The position numbers and the translations under genes are program-made. From NCBI RefSeq assembly GCF_000374125.1, contig NZ_KB893645.1:297131-361130 (forward strand): a DNA stretch of 64,000 bases, read 5' to 3'. The notes under the pieces are model-generated. The model was not told the DNA's origin and made no database searches. It saw only the letters and a list, made by a program, of their open reading frames with translations. Shown one piece after another: positions 42,127 to 50,653 of this stretch. How positions within the stretch are numbered: the stretch's first letter is position 1; every line of letters starts with the position of its first letter. The stretch is from Niabella aurantiaca DSM 17617 (GTDB lineage: Bacteria; Bacteroidota; Bacteroidia; Chitinophagales; Chitinophagaceae).

Positions 42127-42690
42127 TTACAGGGAGCTTAACCACGCATCATACCAGGTAAAAAAAGAATACGTGTTCCCGTTTGGATCCTGCTCCGGTT
42201 CTATCCCTCCATAATCGGCCCGGGCATCAAACCAGACTTGACCGGAGCATGCTCCGTTTACGACCAGCAAATTTGTACACCCATGCCCGTAATGGGAAAT
42301 CTGAAGGCACCCGGATATATGCCCCACGTCCATATATTCATTAACAATAGTTAGCTCGGGTCTGTCATCATCCCAGTCAAATCGGGAGATCCAATCCGCA
42401 TTCCATTTTTGATGATAAGCAAACGGACGCTGTATATCTATCCGGGGTTTGCTATCCAGCTTGAAATCGATTAATGATTCATCAAAACTTAAAATGCCAT
42501 AGTTTGGCCCCGGGCCGCCATTACCGATGTTGGTTAAAAACGACTTGTAATCATCAGGAAGAAGGACATTGTTTTTTTCTTCAAATAGTTTTAACGCATC
42601 CGTTGAAATGGTCTTGTTAAATGTAAAACTGAATTTCCCGCTATTTGAAATTTCCTGAATTTTCTGCTGAATAGTTTCTATCGTTACCAT
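42127..42690 (-). CDS. SUKH (SMI1/KNR4) family immunity protein
   Basis: 187 residues from MVTIETIQQK; the longer frame to 42765 lies inside the toxin gene. The family core is visible: LKLFEEKNNVLLPDDYKSFLTNIGNGG (quoted as LLPDDYKSFLTNIGNGG), GILSFDES, then an acidic stretch and LVVNGACSGQVWFDARAD. SUKH proteins are common immunity partners of polymorphic toxins. It begins 4 bases after the toxin stop codon. It is noticeably more AT-rich than the RHS core, as is the toxin tip. Its task is probably to neutralise the deaminase-type tip of the neighbouring RHS protein. Confidence 0.85.
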   Translation of the reverse strand: MVTIETIQQKIQEISNSGKFSFTFNKTISTDALKLFEEKNNVLLPDDYKSFLTNIGNGGPGPNYGILSFDESLIDFKLDSKPRIDIQRPFAYHQKWNADWISRFDWDDDRPELTIVNEYMDVGHISGCLQISHYGHGCTNLLVVNGACSGQVWFDARADYGGIEPEQDPNGNTYSFFTWYDAWLSSL

Positions 42691-42694
42691 AGTA

Positions 42695-45600
42695 TTAATG
42701 TCCCTGGAATTTCTGTTCTCCTCCTTCCCATTTATAAGTGATGTTGATTTCATTTCTTGTTGCAAAGGCTTCCAATCCCTGCATGCACCTCGGGCATGGC
42801 GGCAGTGTTGACAGCGTCGATTTTCCTCCTTTTGTCATTTGTCCCATTGAAATAATCTCAAGATGACCTCCCTGCAATCCTTTTTTCCCAAGAGTGGTTT
42901 CTAAGCGTTCAAGCATTTTTGCTTCACTGTGCCCGGCAGCTCCATAACCATTAAACGGAGCTTTTGAAGATCCGGGAGTGCTGATCCATGAGTAGCTCCC
43001 GTTCTTTGTCAAAACCGGTTTTCCATTTAAAATGCCGATTGCTTCATGCAGGCCCAGCGTATCAACATAGTTTGCGGGATTCTTCACATAAGAATACAAT
43101 TTCAGACCCGCCATTAAACCGACCGGATCCTGACTGATATACCCGCCACCGGAGCTGTCATAGTATCTGAACCTGTTATAATATAATCCTTCCAGTTCTT
43201 CATCTTCATATTGCCCCAGCTGCCGGAAAGGTATAAAATTCTTTTTACCTTTCAGTTTTACCGGACTCCCATAAATATCATATTCATATTGCCAGACGAT
43301 ATTTCCCTTGTTATCATAACAGTGGGTGGGCCGGCCTATATAGTCAGACAATAAAGTGTAACTTTCTTCCTCCATAATTTTTGCAGATGGCACAAACATG
43401 CCTTCTTCATACACCCAGGTAACCAGGTTTTCGACGGGTTCTTTTTCTTCGCTGATCGTTCCGTCCGCATCAATAGACCTTTTAGGCGGGTAGGCCCCCC
43501 GGTAGCTCCACTCGTGCAGGGGCACATTGCCATCCCAGACCCAGCGGGTTACGGTGCTGCGGTCTTCCTCAAAAAAACGCGCGTTTTTATCCGGCAGCAT
43601 CTTGGCGATCCTTCTGCCCAGCGGATCATAATAAAATTCGATTTCCAGGCCGCCCGGGTTGATCACTTTCCGGAGGGTGCCATTGCCCGCCCATTCATAG
43701 ATCCAGCCGGTACCGCTGTGCTTCAAGCTGATGCCCTGTTCTTTGGCATAGGCCGTATGCACCGTTGCGGAAGGGTTTTCGTTGTGTTTAAACTCCTTGA
43801 AAATGAGATTGCCTTCTCCGTCGTAATGATAGGTATACCGGCCGTCTTCCTGCAAACGGCCGCCCTTGCTGTATTTGCGGTCGCTGCGGTCGCGGGTCCT
43901 GAACAGGTTGCCTATTTTGTCGGGAATGCGGTAAATGGTTTCTGTGGTGCCGTCTTTATCCTCATAAGTTGCGCTGATGAGGTTGTCGAATGCGTCGTAA
44001 TCAAATAAGCTATTGGTCCGGGAAAGTTCGTTTACCATGCGGTTAAGCTTATTGCCCGTACCCCAGTCGTAGCGGGTGCGGCTCTGTTCTACATTTTGTG
44101 CGCCGATGCTGCGACGGGTAACGCGCCCCAGCCGGTCGCGTTCCGTTTTTACGGAAACCTGGCTGCTCAGCTCCCGGTGCAGTTCCAGGCCGCTACTGTC
44201 GCGGTGGAAGGTGGCGGCCCAGCCGGGCGTCCCGTCGCTGTCGGCATCGGGGCCCTGATGAGGACGGGAGGTGGCGCTGATCCGGGCGATCCAGTCTTCT
44301 TCGTCATACTCCGTCCGGATATCGGCCCCCAGGCTGCTGCCCGTATGTATGCAGTTACCATACCGGTCATATTTTTTTGTAACGCTGTAACCGCCCTGTG
44401 TCTCTTTGATAACGCGCCCCGCCCGGTCGTGTTGCAGTTGGATATGGCTGTGCTCGTTGAACGCTTCCACCAGCAATCCGTCCGGGTTATACTTATAGGC
44501 GGCCATAGTGCCATCGCTGTGCTCTTCTTTTACAATATTGCCCGCACTGTCGTAATCATAGCTGGTCCAGCGCTCCTCCGGCCGCAGCACCCGTGTTACC
44601 CGCCCGTTGGCATCCCGCAGATAGCGGCGGTGCAGCCCGTCAAACCCCCATTCATTCACTACGTTCCCCAGCCCGTCCAGTCCGAACTTGTACAGTTCCC
44701 CGCCTTCATTGGCAATGCTTTTGAGCTGCAGCTCGGTATCGTAATTGAACTGGATGGTACGGTTGTTCTGGATGTGTTTCCGCAGTACGCCCAGTGGTCC
44801 ATATTCAAAATGCACCTGCCGGGTACGGTCCCTGGCATGGATCAGGTTGCCACTGGTGTCATAGCTGAAATGGTGCTCATTGCCATCGGGCTCTTTTATA
44901 TAAAGTACATTGCCACCATCATCATTCCGGTATTCGGTGGTATTGCCCCGTATGTCTGTATGCCTCGTTACATATCCCAGGGCATCATAGCTCCACTGCT
45001 GTTTTAACCCGTTGGCATAATGGATCGCAGTCAGGTTGTGCTGCTGGTCGTAAGAAAGCGTAACCGGCCTTTTTTTGGGATCAATGATCCGTCTTAAATA
45101 AAGCCCTTCGTATTCGTATTCGATGGTAAGCCCGTCTGCGTTCCGGCTGCTGGTGATCCGGCCCTTTTCGTCATATGTAAAAATACGGGAGCTTCCTCCC
45201 GGGGTTACAACGCTTTTGAGGCGCTGCTGATCATCGTAGCTGAAGGAGGTGTCATTCCCGTTCTCATTAACAATGCGCAGGGGTTTGCCATATTTGTTAT
45301 ACCGGTATTGCGCTGCCCCGCCCTCCGGGTTTACCACTACTTCCGGTTCTTCATATTCGTTGTATGACCTCCGCGTGATCCCTCCGTTCTCATCTACGAT
45401 CTTGTAGTTCAGGAACCGGTTGTCATGATAGTAGGTACTGGTATAGCCCAGGCTGTTGCGGGTAATGCTGATGCCCTCCTGGTACTCGGTCCAGTATTCC
45501 AGCACGCCTTCATCGCCCCATACATGGATGCATTTGGCATCGTTTCCCTTGCCCTCGTATTCCCAGTAAAAGCTCATTCCGTTTTGATTGGTGAGCTTTA

Positions 45601-47044
45601 CCAGCAAGTGCCCTTCATAATAAAAATGCTTTTCGGCACCGGTTGCATCAAAGGTCCCTGCGATGTTTCCTGCTGCATCATATTCATAGCGGATGAAGCT
45701 GATCTCCCGGTCATCCACGATCGTAAAGATGCGGGTGATATGCCCCAACGCATCATTTTCTACCTGCAGCACCTGGTTGCGGCTGTCAATGATCCGCTTC
45801 AGGCAACCTTTAAGATCATAGAGGAAGCTGATGCTGAACCCCGACGGGTCCGATACGGAGGATAAGGTATGAAAACCATCTGCGTTCACCGGACCGTTGA
45901 ACCGGTACTGCCGCTGCCCGGCATCGGTTACAAACCAGCCTTCTTTGTCGTTTTGAAAGAAGAGCTGCTCTTTTCTGTTGAAGTGCACTTCGCCGGGATG
46001 GATTTTGGGCAGGGCCACTTCTCTTCCGTCACTCAACCGGAGGGTAAAATAGCCGTTGTCCATATCATATAATCCCATATTGTAGCTGTGGTGCCAGTTA
46101 TATCCAAGAGGTCCGGCTACTTCGGCATTGCTGTAATAGGTGCGGTTCCACTGCAAAGGAATGGGGCCGGGCAATTCAAAATCGGTATTGGTATGATATA
46201 CTTTTCCCGTGGCCATGTCGACCGGCTCGCTGACCCCGTCGCATTTTTTTGCGGGTTGCGCATGCCCCAGTTCCGGGCTTTTGGTATCCGGAGCCTTGGT
46301 TTTTTTTTTGCGGGCCTTGCTCAATCCTTTTAATCCTAATTTGATCATCAGCTGAAAGAGATCAATGGTGGGAGGCCCGCCGGCCAGCACCCTTCCGTTG
46401 CCGGCAAAGATGCAGAGCAGGATGGATGTAGGCAGCATCAGCGGAAATTTCAGCCGCGGTATTTTGTTCTTCCGGGGCAGGGATGGAAACCCTACCAGGT
46501 TACAGGAAAGGGAGGGGTGGAACTGGGTAGCGTAGGGGCCCCCGTCTGCCAGCACCGTGCTGCTGCCCATCCACATTTCTGAAGTGGTAAAGGGTTTGGT
46601 AAGCGGGATCAGGTGCAGTACAATGCCCGGCAGGTGCATAATGGGCGTGCCGGCATTGCTGGCCCATTGGCCGTGTACCTTTACCGAGGGTTTCAGCATA
46701 TTGACCAGGAAGCTGGCTACACTGGCCACCGAGGGGCTGCCGCCGTCTTCCCCTTCCGTAATAGAGGGCGGAGGCGCGGGCAGCGCAGAAGCTACTGCAT
46801 TCATAATGGCTGCAAAAATGTCGAAGACCAGACCGATATGGGGTACGGGAAAGACCGGGCAGGGAGGAAGGATGGTCTGGTCAAAATCCAGCCCTATGGC
46901 CATGTCGAGGTACTTACCGCCGGATACCCCCGGGAAGGACGGGAGCACACTGGCCATGGATTTCTGAATGTTATCAATACCGCCTTTTACTTCTGCGAAG
47001 GTTTCTCCGAAGCTCTTACTGGCGGCTGTGTTAGCGCTGCTCAT
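42695..47044 (-). CDS. PAAR-like/RHS polymorphic toxin with a deaminase-type C-terminal domain
   Basis: 1449 residues. The first 250 include a PAAR-like region (WMGSSTVLADGGPYATQFHPSLSC and VGFP, with hydrophobic segments) that would seat on VgrG. From about 265, the DUF6531 start (EPVDMATGKVYH) opens about 900 residues of YD/RHS repeats forming a cage. The conserved cage end, YISQDPVGLMAGLKLYSYV, is near 1306. Residues 1333-1449 are the toxin tip: GHSEAKML (His1372, Glu1374) and LPPCPRCMQ (Cys1417, Cys1420) are the zinc and catalytic motifs of the nucleotide/nucleic-acid deaminase fold. The target, DNA, RNA or nucleotides, is unknown. It is preceded by vgrG and an unknown gene and followed by the immunity gene. 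Confidence 0.9.
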   Translation of the reverse strand: MSSANTAASKSFGETFAEVKGGIDNIQKSMASVLPSFPGVSGGKYLDMAIGLDFDQTILPPCPVFPVPHIGLVFDIFAAIMNAVASALPAPPPSITEGEDGGSPSVASVASFLVNMLKPSVKVHGQWASNAGTPIMHLPGIVLHLIPLTKPFTTSEMWMGSSTVLADGGPYATQFHPSLSCNLVGFPSLPRKNKIPRLKFPLMLPTSILLCIFAGNGRVLAGGPPTIDLFQLMIKLGLKGLSKARKKKTKAPDTKSPELGHAQPAKKCDGVSEPVDMATGKVYHTNTDFELPGPIPLQWNRTYYSNAEVAGPLGYNWHHSYNMGLYDMDNGYFTLRLSDGREVALPKIHPGEVHFNRKEQLFFQNDKEGWFVTDAGQRQYRFNGPVNADGFHTLSSVSDPSGFSISFLYDLKGCLKRIIDSRNQVLQVENDALGHITRIFTIVDDREISFIRYEYDAAGNIAGTFDATGAEKHFYYEGHLLVKLTNQNGMSFYWEYEGKGNDAKCIHVWGDEGVLEYWTEYQEGISITRNSLGYTSTYYHDNRFLNYKIVDENGGITRRSYNEYEEPEVVVNPEGGAAQYRYNKYGKPLRIVNENGNDTSFSYDDQQRLKSVVTPGGSSRIFTYDEKGRITSSRNADGLTIEYEYEGLYLRRIIDPKKRPVTLSYDQQHNLTAIHYANGLKQQWSYDALGYVTRHTDIRGNTTEYRNDDGGNVLYIKEPDGNEHHFSYDTSGNLIHARDRTRQVHFEYGPLGVLRKHIQNNRTIQFNYDTELQLKSIANEGGELYKFGLDGLGNVVNEWGFDGLHRRYLRDANGRVTRVLRPEERWTSYDYDSAGNIVKEEHSDGTMAAYKYNPDGLLVEAFNEHSHIQLQHDRAGRVIKETQGGYSVTKKYDRYGNCIHTGSSLGADIRTEYDEEDWIARISATSRPHQGPDADSDGTPGWAATFHRDSSGLELHRELSSQVSVKTERDRLGRVTRRSIGAQNVEQSRTRYDWGTGNKLNRMVNELSRTNSLFDYDAFDNLISATYEDKDGTTETIYRIPDKIGNLFRTRDRSDRKYSKGGRLQEDGRYTYHYDGEGNLIFKEFKHNENPSATVHTAYAKEQGISLKHSGTGWIYEWAGNGTLRKVINPGGLEIEFYYDPLGRRIAKMLPDKNARFFEEDRSTVTRWVWDGNVPLHEWSYRGAYPPKRSIDADGTISEEKEPVENLVTWVYEEGMFVPSAKIMEEESYTLLSDYIGRPTHCYDNKGNIVWQYEYDIYGSPVKLKGKKNFIPFRQLGQYEDEELEGLYYNRFRYYDSSGGGYISQDPVGLMAGLKLYSYVKNPANYVDTLGLHEAIGILNGKPVLTKNGSYSWISTPGSSKAPFNGYGAAGHSEAKMLERLETTLGKKGLQGGHLEIISMGQMTKGGKSTLSTLPPCPRCMQGLEAFATRNEINITYKWEGGEQKFQGH

Positions 47045-47085
47045 TCCAATTTTTTTTGTTTCAAACGTTTATTTTCTAACGCAAC

Positions 47086-48465
47086 TTATCCTATGGGAAT
47101 TGAAAATTTACCTTTGGGTTTTACCAGGATATTGTGCATTTCTATTTCGGTTAACAGCTCCTCCCAGTCTTCGCCGATCCAGGCACGGAGCTGGTCGTAA
47201 AGATGTACGAGCTCATCAGGAGCTTTGAGTTTTTTACCCAGGTGCACCGCCATGAATGCCGCATGTAAAAATGTGGATTGCCGGATCACCTGCTGGTCCA
47301 TATAGGCACCGCCTGCCATGGCCAGCAGGCATTTTTCAAACGCCTGCTGATGGCGCCCCCTGATAAAGTATAGGTGCCCGCTGATGCGGTGTCCTTCCAT
47401 GATAAAAAAAGCGTCTGCCCGTCGGGTGGCTTCTTCCGCCATTTCATCATAGATCTGTATGGCGTTTTCCCATTTGCGTTTGGCAGCAAACAGCCCGCCT
47501 CTCAGCATCATGCAGGAGCGCCATACAGGGTACCCTGCGGGGTCCTGATCCTCCATTGCCTTCCGGGCCTGCCGGATGGCTTCAACGGCATAGGCTTCAC
47601 TGGGCCCGCTGTCTTTTATGGCATAGTGTGCCTGGGAGGCTACCAGCAGGGAAGAAATATAAGTGGTATTGCTGCGGGCCTCTTTGGCCAGTGCCATCAG
47701 TTTGGTAACTTCCTTTGCGGTTAAGGAAGGCGAGTGTTCCAGCGTGGTGTCCATGACAACACGGATCTGCTTCCGGAGCCGGTTTTCGATGCTTACAGTA
47801 TCGCTGGTACCCCCGTTCTTATCCAGCTCGTTGTTGATGGCCGCGGTCATATCCAGCCGGGGCACCAGCTCCACTACCAATGGCCTCAGGTCGGGGTCCG
47901 GTATATAGATCTTCCGTTTGGGGCCATAGTCCATCGTTGCCAGCCGGACCTGCCCGGGGATGCCTTTTTTCAGCTGATCTTTCAGCCAGGGCTTGAGGCT
48001 TACGGCGTCCGGACTTCCGGAGGGAAAATAGAGGAGGAAGTGGTTGGCCTCCGGGCTGTTCAGGCTGGCCTTCAGGCGCAGGAGCTCCTTCATCAGTCCG
48101 CCAAACCCGGAGAGCGGCCGGATATCGGGTTTGAAACCGGCATCCAGGATCCCGTCTTTTTTTAAGGCGCCGTAAATATCGTACCGGGGGTCGGGGCAGG
48201 GAGCAAACCATTCCTGATATTCCAGCCACAGCTCCCGCTCAAACAATTCAGGATCGCCGGTATAAGTGGTATCAAAACGGAAAAAAATATCCTCAAACAC
48301 CCCAATGGCCAGCCGCTCGGTCTCCATAAATTTATCAATAATGTCAATCTCCTGGTATTGGGCAATCCAGATCGCAAGCTTCCAGCTTTTTAACGGATCC
48401 ACGCGTGCCCAGGCTTCGCGGACCTTGTAGAATTCATGCGCAATGGACGGGGCAGCAGTACTCAT
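47086..48465 (-). CDS. Unknown protein encoded between vgrG and the RHS effector, candidate adaptor/chaperone
   Basis: 459 residues, no family recognised; it is not one of the known loading adaptors (DUF4123, DUF1795, DUF2169). The first 240 residues are mixed alpha/beta with a recurring LVVELVPRL-type strand (DPDLRPLVVELVPRLDM). Residues about 260-450 are helical with TPR-like spacing (AYAVEAIRQARKAME, AIQIYDEMAEEATRRADAF, RHQQAFEKCLLAMAGGA). It starts 3 bases after the vgrG stop and ends 41 bases before the RHS start, so it is cotranscribed with both. The position suggests that it loads the RHS effector onto VgrG. Confidence 0.75.
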   Translation of the reverse strand: MSTAAPSIAHEFYKVREAWARVDPLKSWKLAIWIAQYQEIDIIDKFMETERLAIGVFEDIFFRFDTTYTGDPELFERELWLEYQEWFAPCPDPRYDIYGALKKDGILDAGFKPDIRPLSGFGGLMKELLRLKASLNSPEANHFLLYFPSGSPDAVSLKPWLKDQLKKGIPGQVRLATMDYGPKRKIYIPDPDLRPLVVELVPRLDMTAAINNELDKNGGTSDTVSIENRLRKQIRVVMDTTLEHSPSLTAKEVTKLMALAKEARSNTTYISSLLVASQAHYAIKDSGPSEAYAVEAIRQARKAMEDQDPAGYPVWRSCMMLRGGLFAAKRKWENAIQIYDEMAEEATRRADAFFIMEGHRISGHLYFIRGRHQQAFEKCLLAMAGGAYMDQQVIRQSTFLHAAFMAVHLGKKLKAPDELVHLYDQLRAWIGEDWEELLTEIEMHNILVKPKGKFSIPIG

Positions 48466-48468
48466 GGG

Positions 48469-50307
48469 TTATGCGTTTAATTTGATGATGGCGCCTGCCG
48501 TAACACCCACATTTCCCGCGGCGCTCACCACCATCTCACCATCTGTGGTAATATCTGATTTTGCGGATCCATGCGCGGTCAGGGCTGTTGAGCGCAGATC
48601 TAATGTATCGCTTCCCGAGATCTCGGTGGTCTTTCCCTTGCCGATCAGCTGGGTGTCGGCAAGCACCCGGATGTCATTTGCTGTATGGGTGATCTTCTGG
48701 TCGGCCGTCTGTTTTATATTGACGCCCTTGGTGGTGATTTCTTTGCCGTTGATGATAATGGTACCATCCTGTTTGAGGGTAATGCTGGCGTTGCCGCATT
48801 CCAGCCGGATGCTCTGGCTGCTTTTGGTGGAGATATTGCCGGCGCCATCCAGCATGGTGATATTGCCTGCCTGGTCAGATATCAGCGCACTGCCATCCTT
48901 ATCATTGAACACCATTTTGCAGCCGCTGCGGCTCTGAAAGGTCTTTACATCATTGCCGGAATTGCCAAAGCTGTTCTTAGCCTGACCGTGATAAACGGCG
49001 CCGATAACATAGGGCTTGGTGGCGCTGTCGCCTTCAAAGCCAACGATCACTTCCTCCCCAACTTCGGGGATCAGGAACATCCCTTTTCCCCCGCCGGCAT
49101 GGGGCGTGGTCACACGGATCCAGGGGCTTTTTTCGGCACCGTTCATCCAGTGGAATTTTACGCGGATGCGCCCGAGGCCGTTGAAGTCATTATTGTCGGT
49201 AACGATAGCGCTCTGTGTTTCACAATTGGGCTCGCCGGGGGCGGCAACCGGCGGAACCTTTATACTTGCGGGCACCGCTTCAAAATTGTTCTCATAATTT
49301 CCCTGGGCATCTACATAATGACTGACCGCCACGATCTGGTAGTCGCCATAGCCTTCTGTCTGGCTGCTGAATACATTGTTCCCTTTTATTTCCACTTTGC
49401 CGCCGATGACTACCCCCGGATGACCGCTTTGCCCGTTAAAACGCACCATGCGGCTGCTTTCCATTGCACTTCGCATATTCAGCACGTCGTCCTGCTGTTT
49501 TTTATTGGTCAGGAACTGGTTATTCCAGAGCTTGGGCTGGGTGCTGTATACGGTTTGCCCGGATTGATAGACCTGTGTTCCCCAGGGATTTAGCCCGGCT
49601 TTCTGCTCAATATCCGCCGGCTCGCTGGTATAGATCTGGCTGTTCATATAGTCCCAGGCCATCATCTGCATTTGGGTGGGCCGGGCCTGCAGGGCAACGT
49701 TAAAACCACTGAGGTGGCTTCCGTAAACAAGACTGGCCTTTTTGTTGTCTGCGGGCTGACCGATCTGAAGACTTCTGCCGTCCCAGAACAGCCATTCCCC
49801 ATAGGTACCGGCCAGCCGCTGCAGAAACTGCCAGGCTGTTTCCTTATACTGGACCGTATAGGCCAGTGTTTCTCCGTATGAGGGATGTATCCGGGGCTCG
49901 AGCAAATTCTGGGGAAAGAATTTCAATACATCCTGGGCGATATTCTTGATGGCTTTTTTTTCCCAGCTTTTACAGTGAGGGCCGCTGTCCAGGATGATGG
50001 TGGGGCTGTAGCCGGTAATGATCACATCGCCATGGTGGCCGGAAAAACGCGCGGTTGCAACCCCCGTTACGATCCCGTTAAACATCAGACCGCTTTTGGT
50101 ACCCACACCGGCAATGCGGGCGCCAAAGGTGGCGCCGATCATGTCCTTGGATGTGTGGAAGATGCCTGTTTTGCCGTCGATGGTCTGTGCGGGACAGGTA
50201 AGGGTAAAGCGATGGTGGTCAAAGATCGCCTGGTTTAATGAAAAAGCAGTGAATTGGGCAATGGGTTTCCCGTTGATGCTGAAAACGGGCTGGGTGAGCT
50301 GGGCCAT
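48469..50307 (-). CDS. vgrG: Type VI secretion tip protein VgrG
   Basis: 612 residues. The N-terminal two thirds resemble the gp27-like hub (GPHCKSWEKKAIKNIAQDVL, YKETAWQFLQRLAGTYGEWLF). Residues about 370-470 form the gp5-type OB-fold: GLGRIRVKFHWMNGAEKSPWIRVTTPHAGGGKGMFLIPEVGEEVIVGFEG, quoted as GRIRVKFHW and FLIPEVGEEVIVGF. The last 140 residues are a repetitive beta-helix tail ending IIKLNA. No other secretion-apparatus gene (TssB, TssC, TssK, Hcp) is in the window, so this is an orphan effector island. It heads the operon; the 346-base gap upstream, 50308-50653, shows no other gene. Confidence 0.93.
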   Translation of the reverse strand: MAQLTQPVFSINGKPIAQFTAFSLNQAIFDHHRFTLTCPAQTIDGKTGIFHTSKDMIGATFGARIAGVGTKSGLMFNGIVTGVATARFSGHHGDVIITGYSPTIILDSGPHCKSWEKKAIKNIAQDVLKFFPQNLLEPRIHPSYGETLAYTVQYKETAWQFLQRLAGTYGEWLFWDGRSLQIGQPADNKKASLVYGSHLSGFNVALQARPTQMQMMAWDYMNSQIYTSEPADIEQKAGLNPWGTQVYQSGQTVYSTQPKLWNNQFLTNKKQQDDVLNMRSAMESSRMVRFNGQSGHPGVVIGGKVEIKGNNVFSSQTEGYGDYQIVAVSHYVDAQGNYENNFEAVPASIKVPPVAAPGEPNCETQSAIVTDNNDFNGLGRIRVKFHWMNGAEKSPWIRVTTPHAGGGKGMFLIPEVGEEVIVGFEGDSATKPYVIGAVYHGQAKNSFGNSGNDVKTFQSRSGCKMVFNDKDGSALISDQAGNITMLDGAGNISTKSSQSIRLECGNASITLKQDGTIIINGKEITTKGVNIKQTADQKITHTANDIRVLADTQLIGKGKTTEISGSDTLDLRSTALTAHGSAKSDITTDGEMVVSAAGNVGVTAGAIIKLNA

Positions 50308-50602
50308 AAATAAGTTTTTTGTCGGTTATGGAATGAATACGCTGGATCTGTTGAAAAGAACTGGCGCGCTTCACCGGTTTTTTCGAGGGCTGCCGGCAGG
50401 AAGCTTTCCCGTCGGATAAAAAGGACATTTCTTATCCGGCAGGAAATGCCTGTTTGTCGACACAAAGTTTGTACCAATATAAGAACGGAAGGGAATGTTT
50501 TGGGTGGTTTAAAAATAACTTAACCCGGATTAACTTGATGTTGGGCCATTAAATACGGCAACGGCCGGTCCGGAGGATGGGCGGTACCGTTTATATAAAT
50601 AG

Positions 50603-50634
50603 TTGGCGGGCAAAACCGCAGATGATTAACTTTG
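50603..50634 (+). promoter_or_regulatory. Promoter of the M13 peptidase gene
   Basis: TTG at 50603-50605, 21 bases, then TAACTTTG at 50627-50634, matching TAnnTTTG. The ATG follows at 50654. Confidence 0.72.
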
Positions 50635-50653
50635 GCGGACAATTGATAACAAT

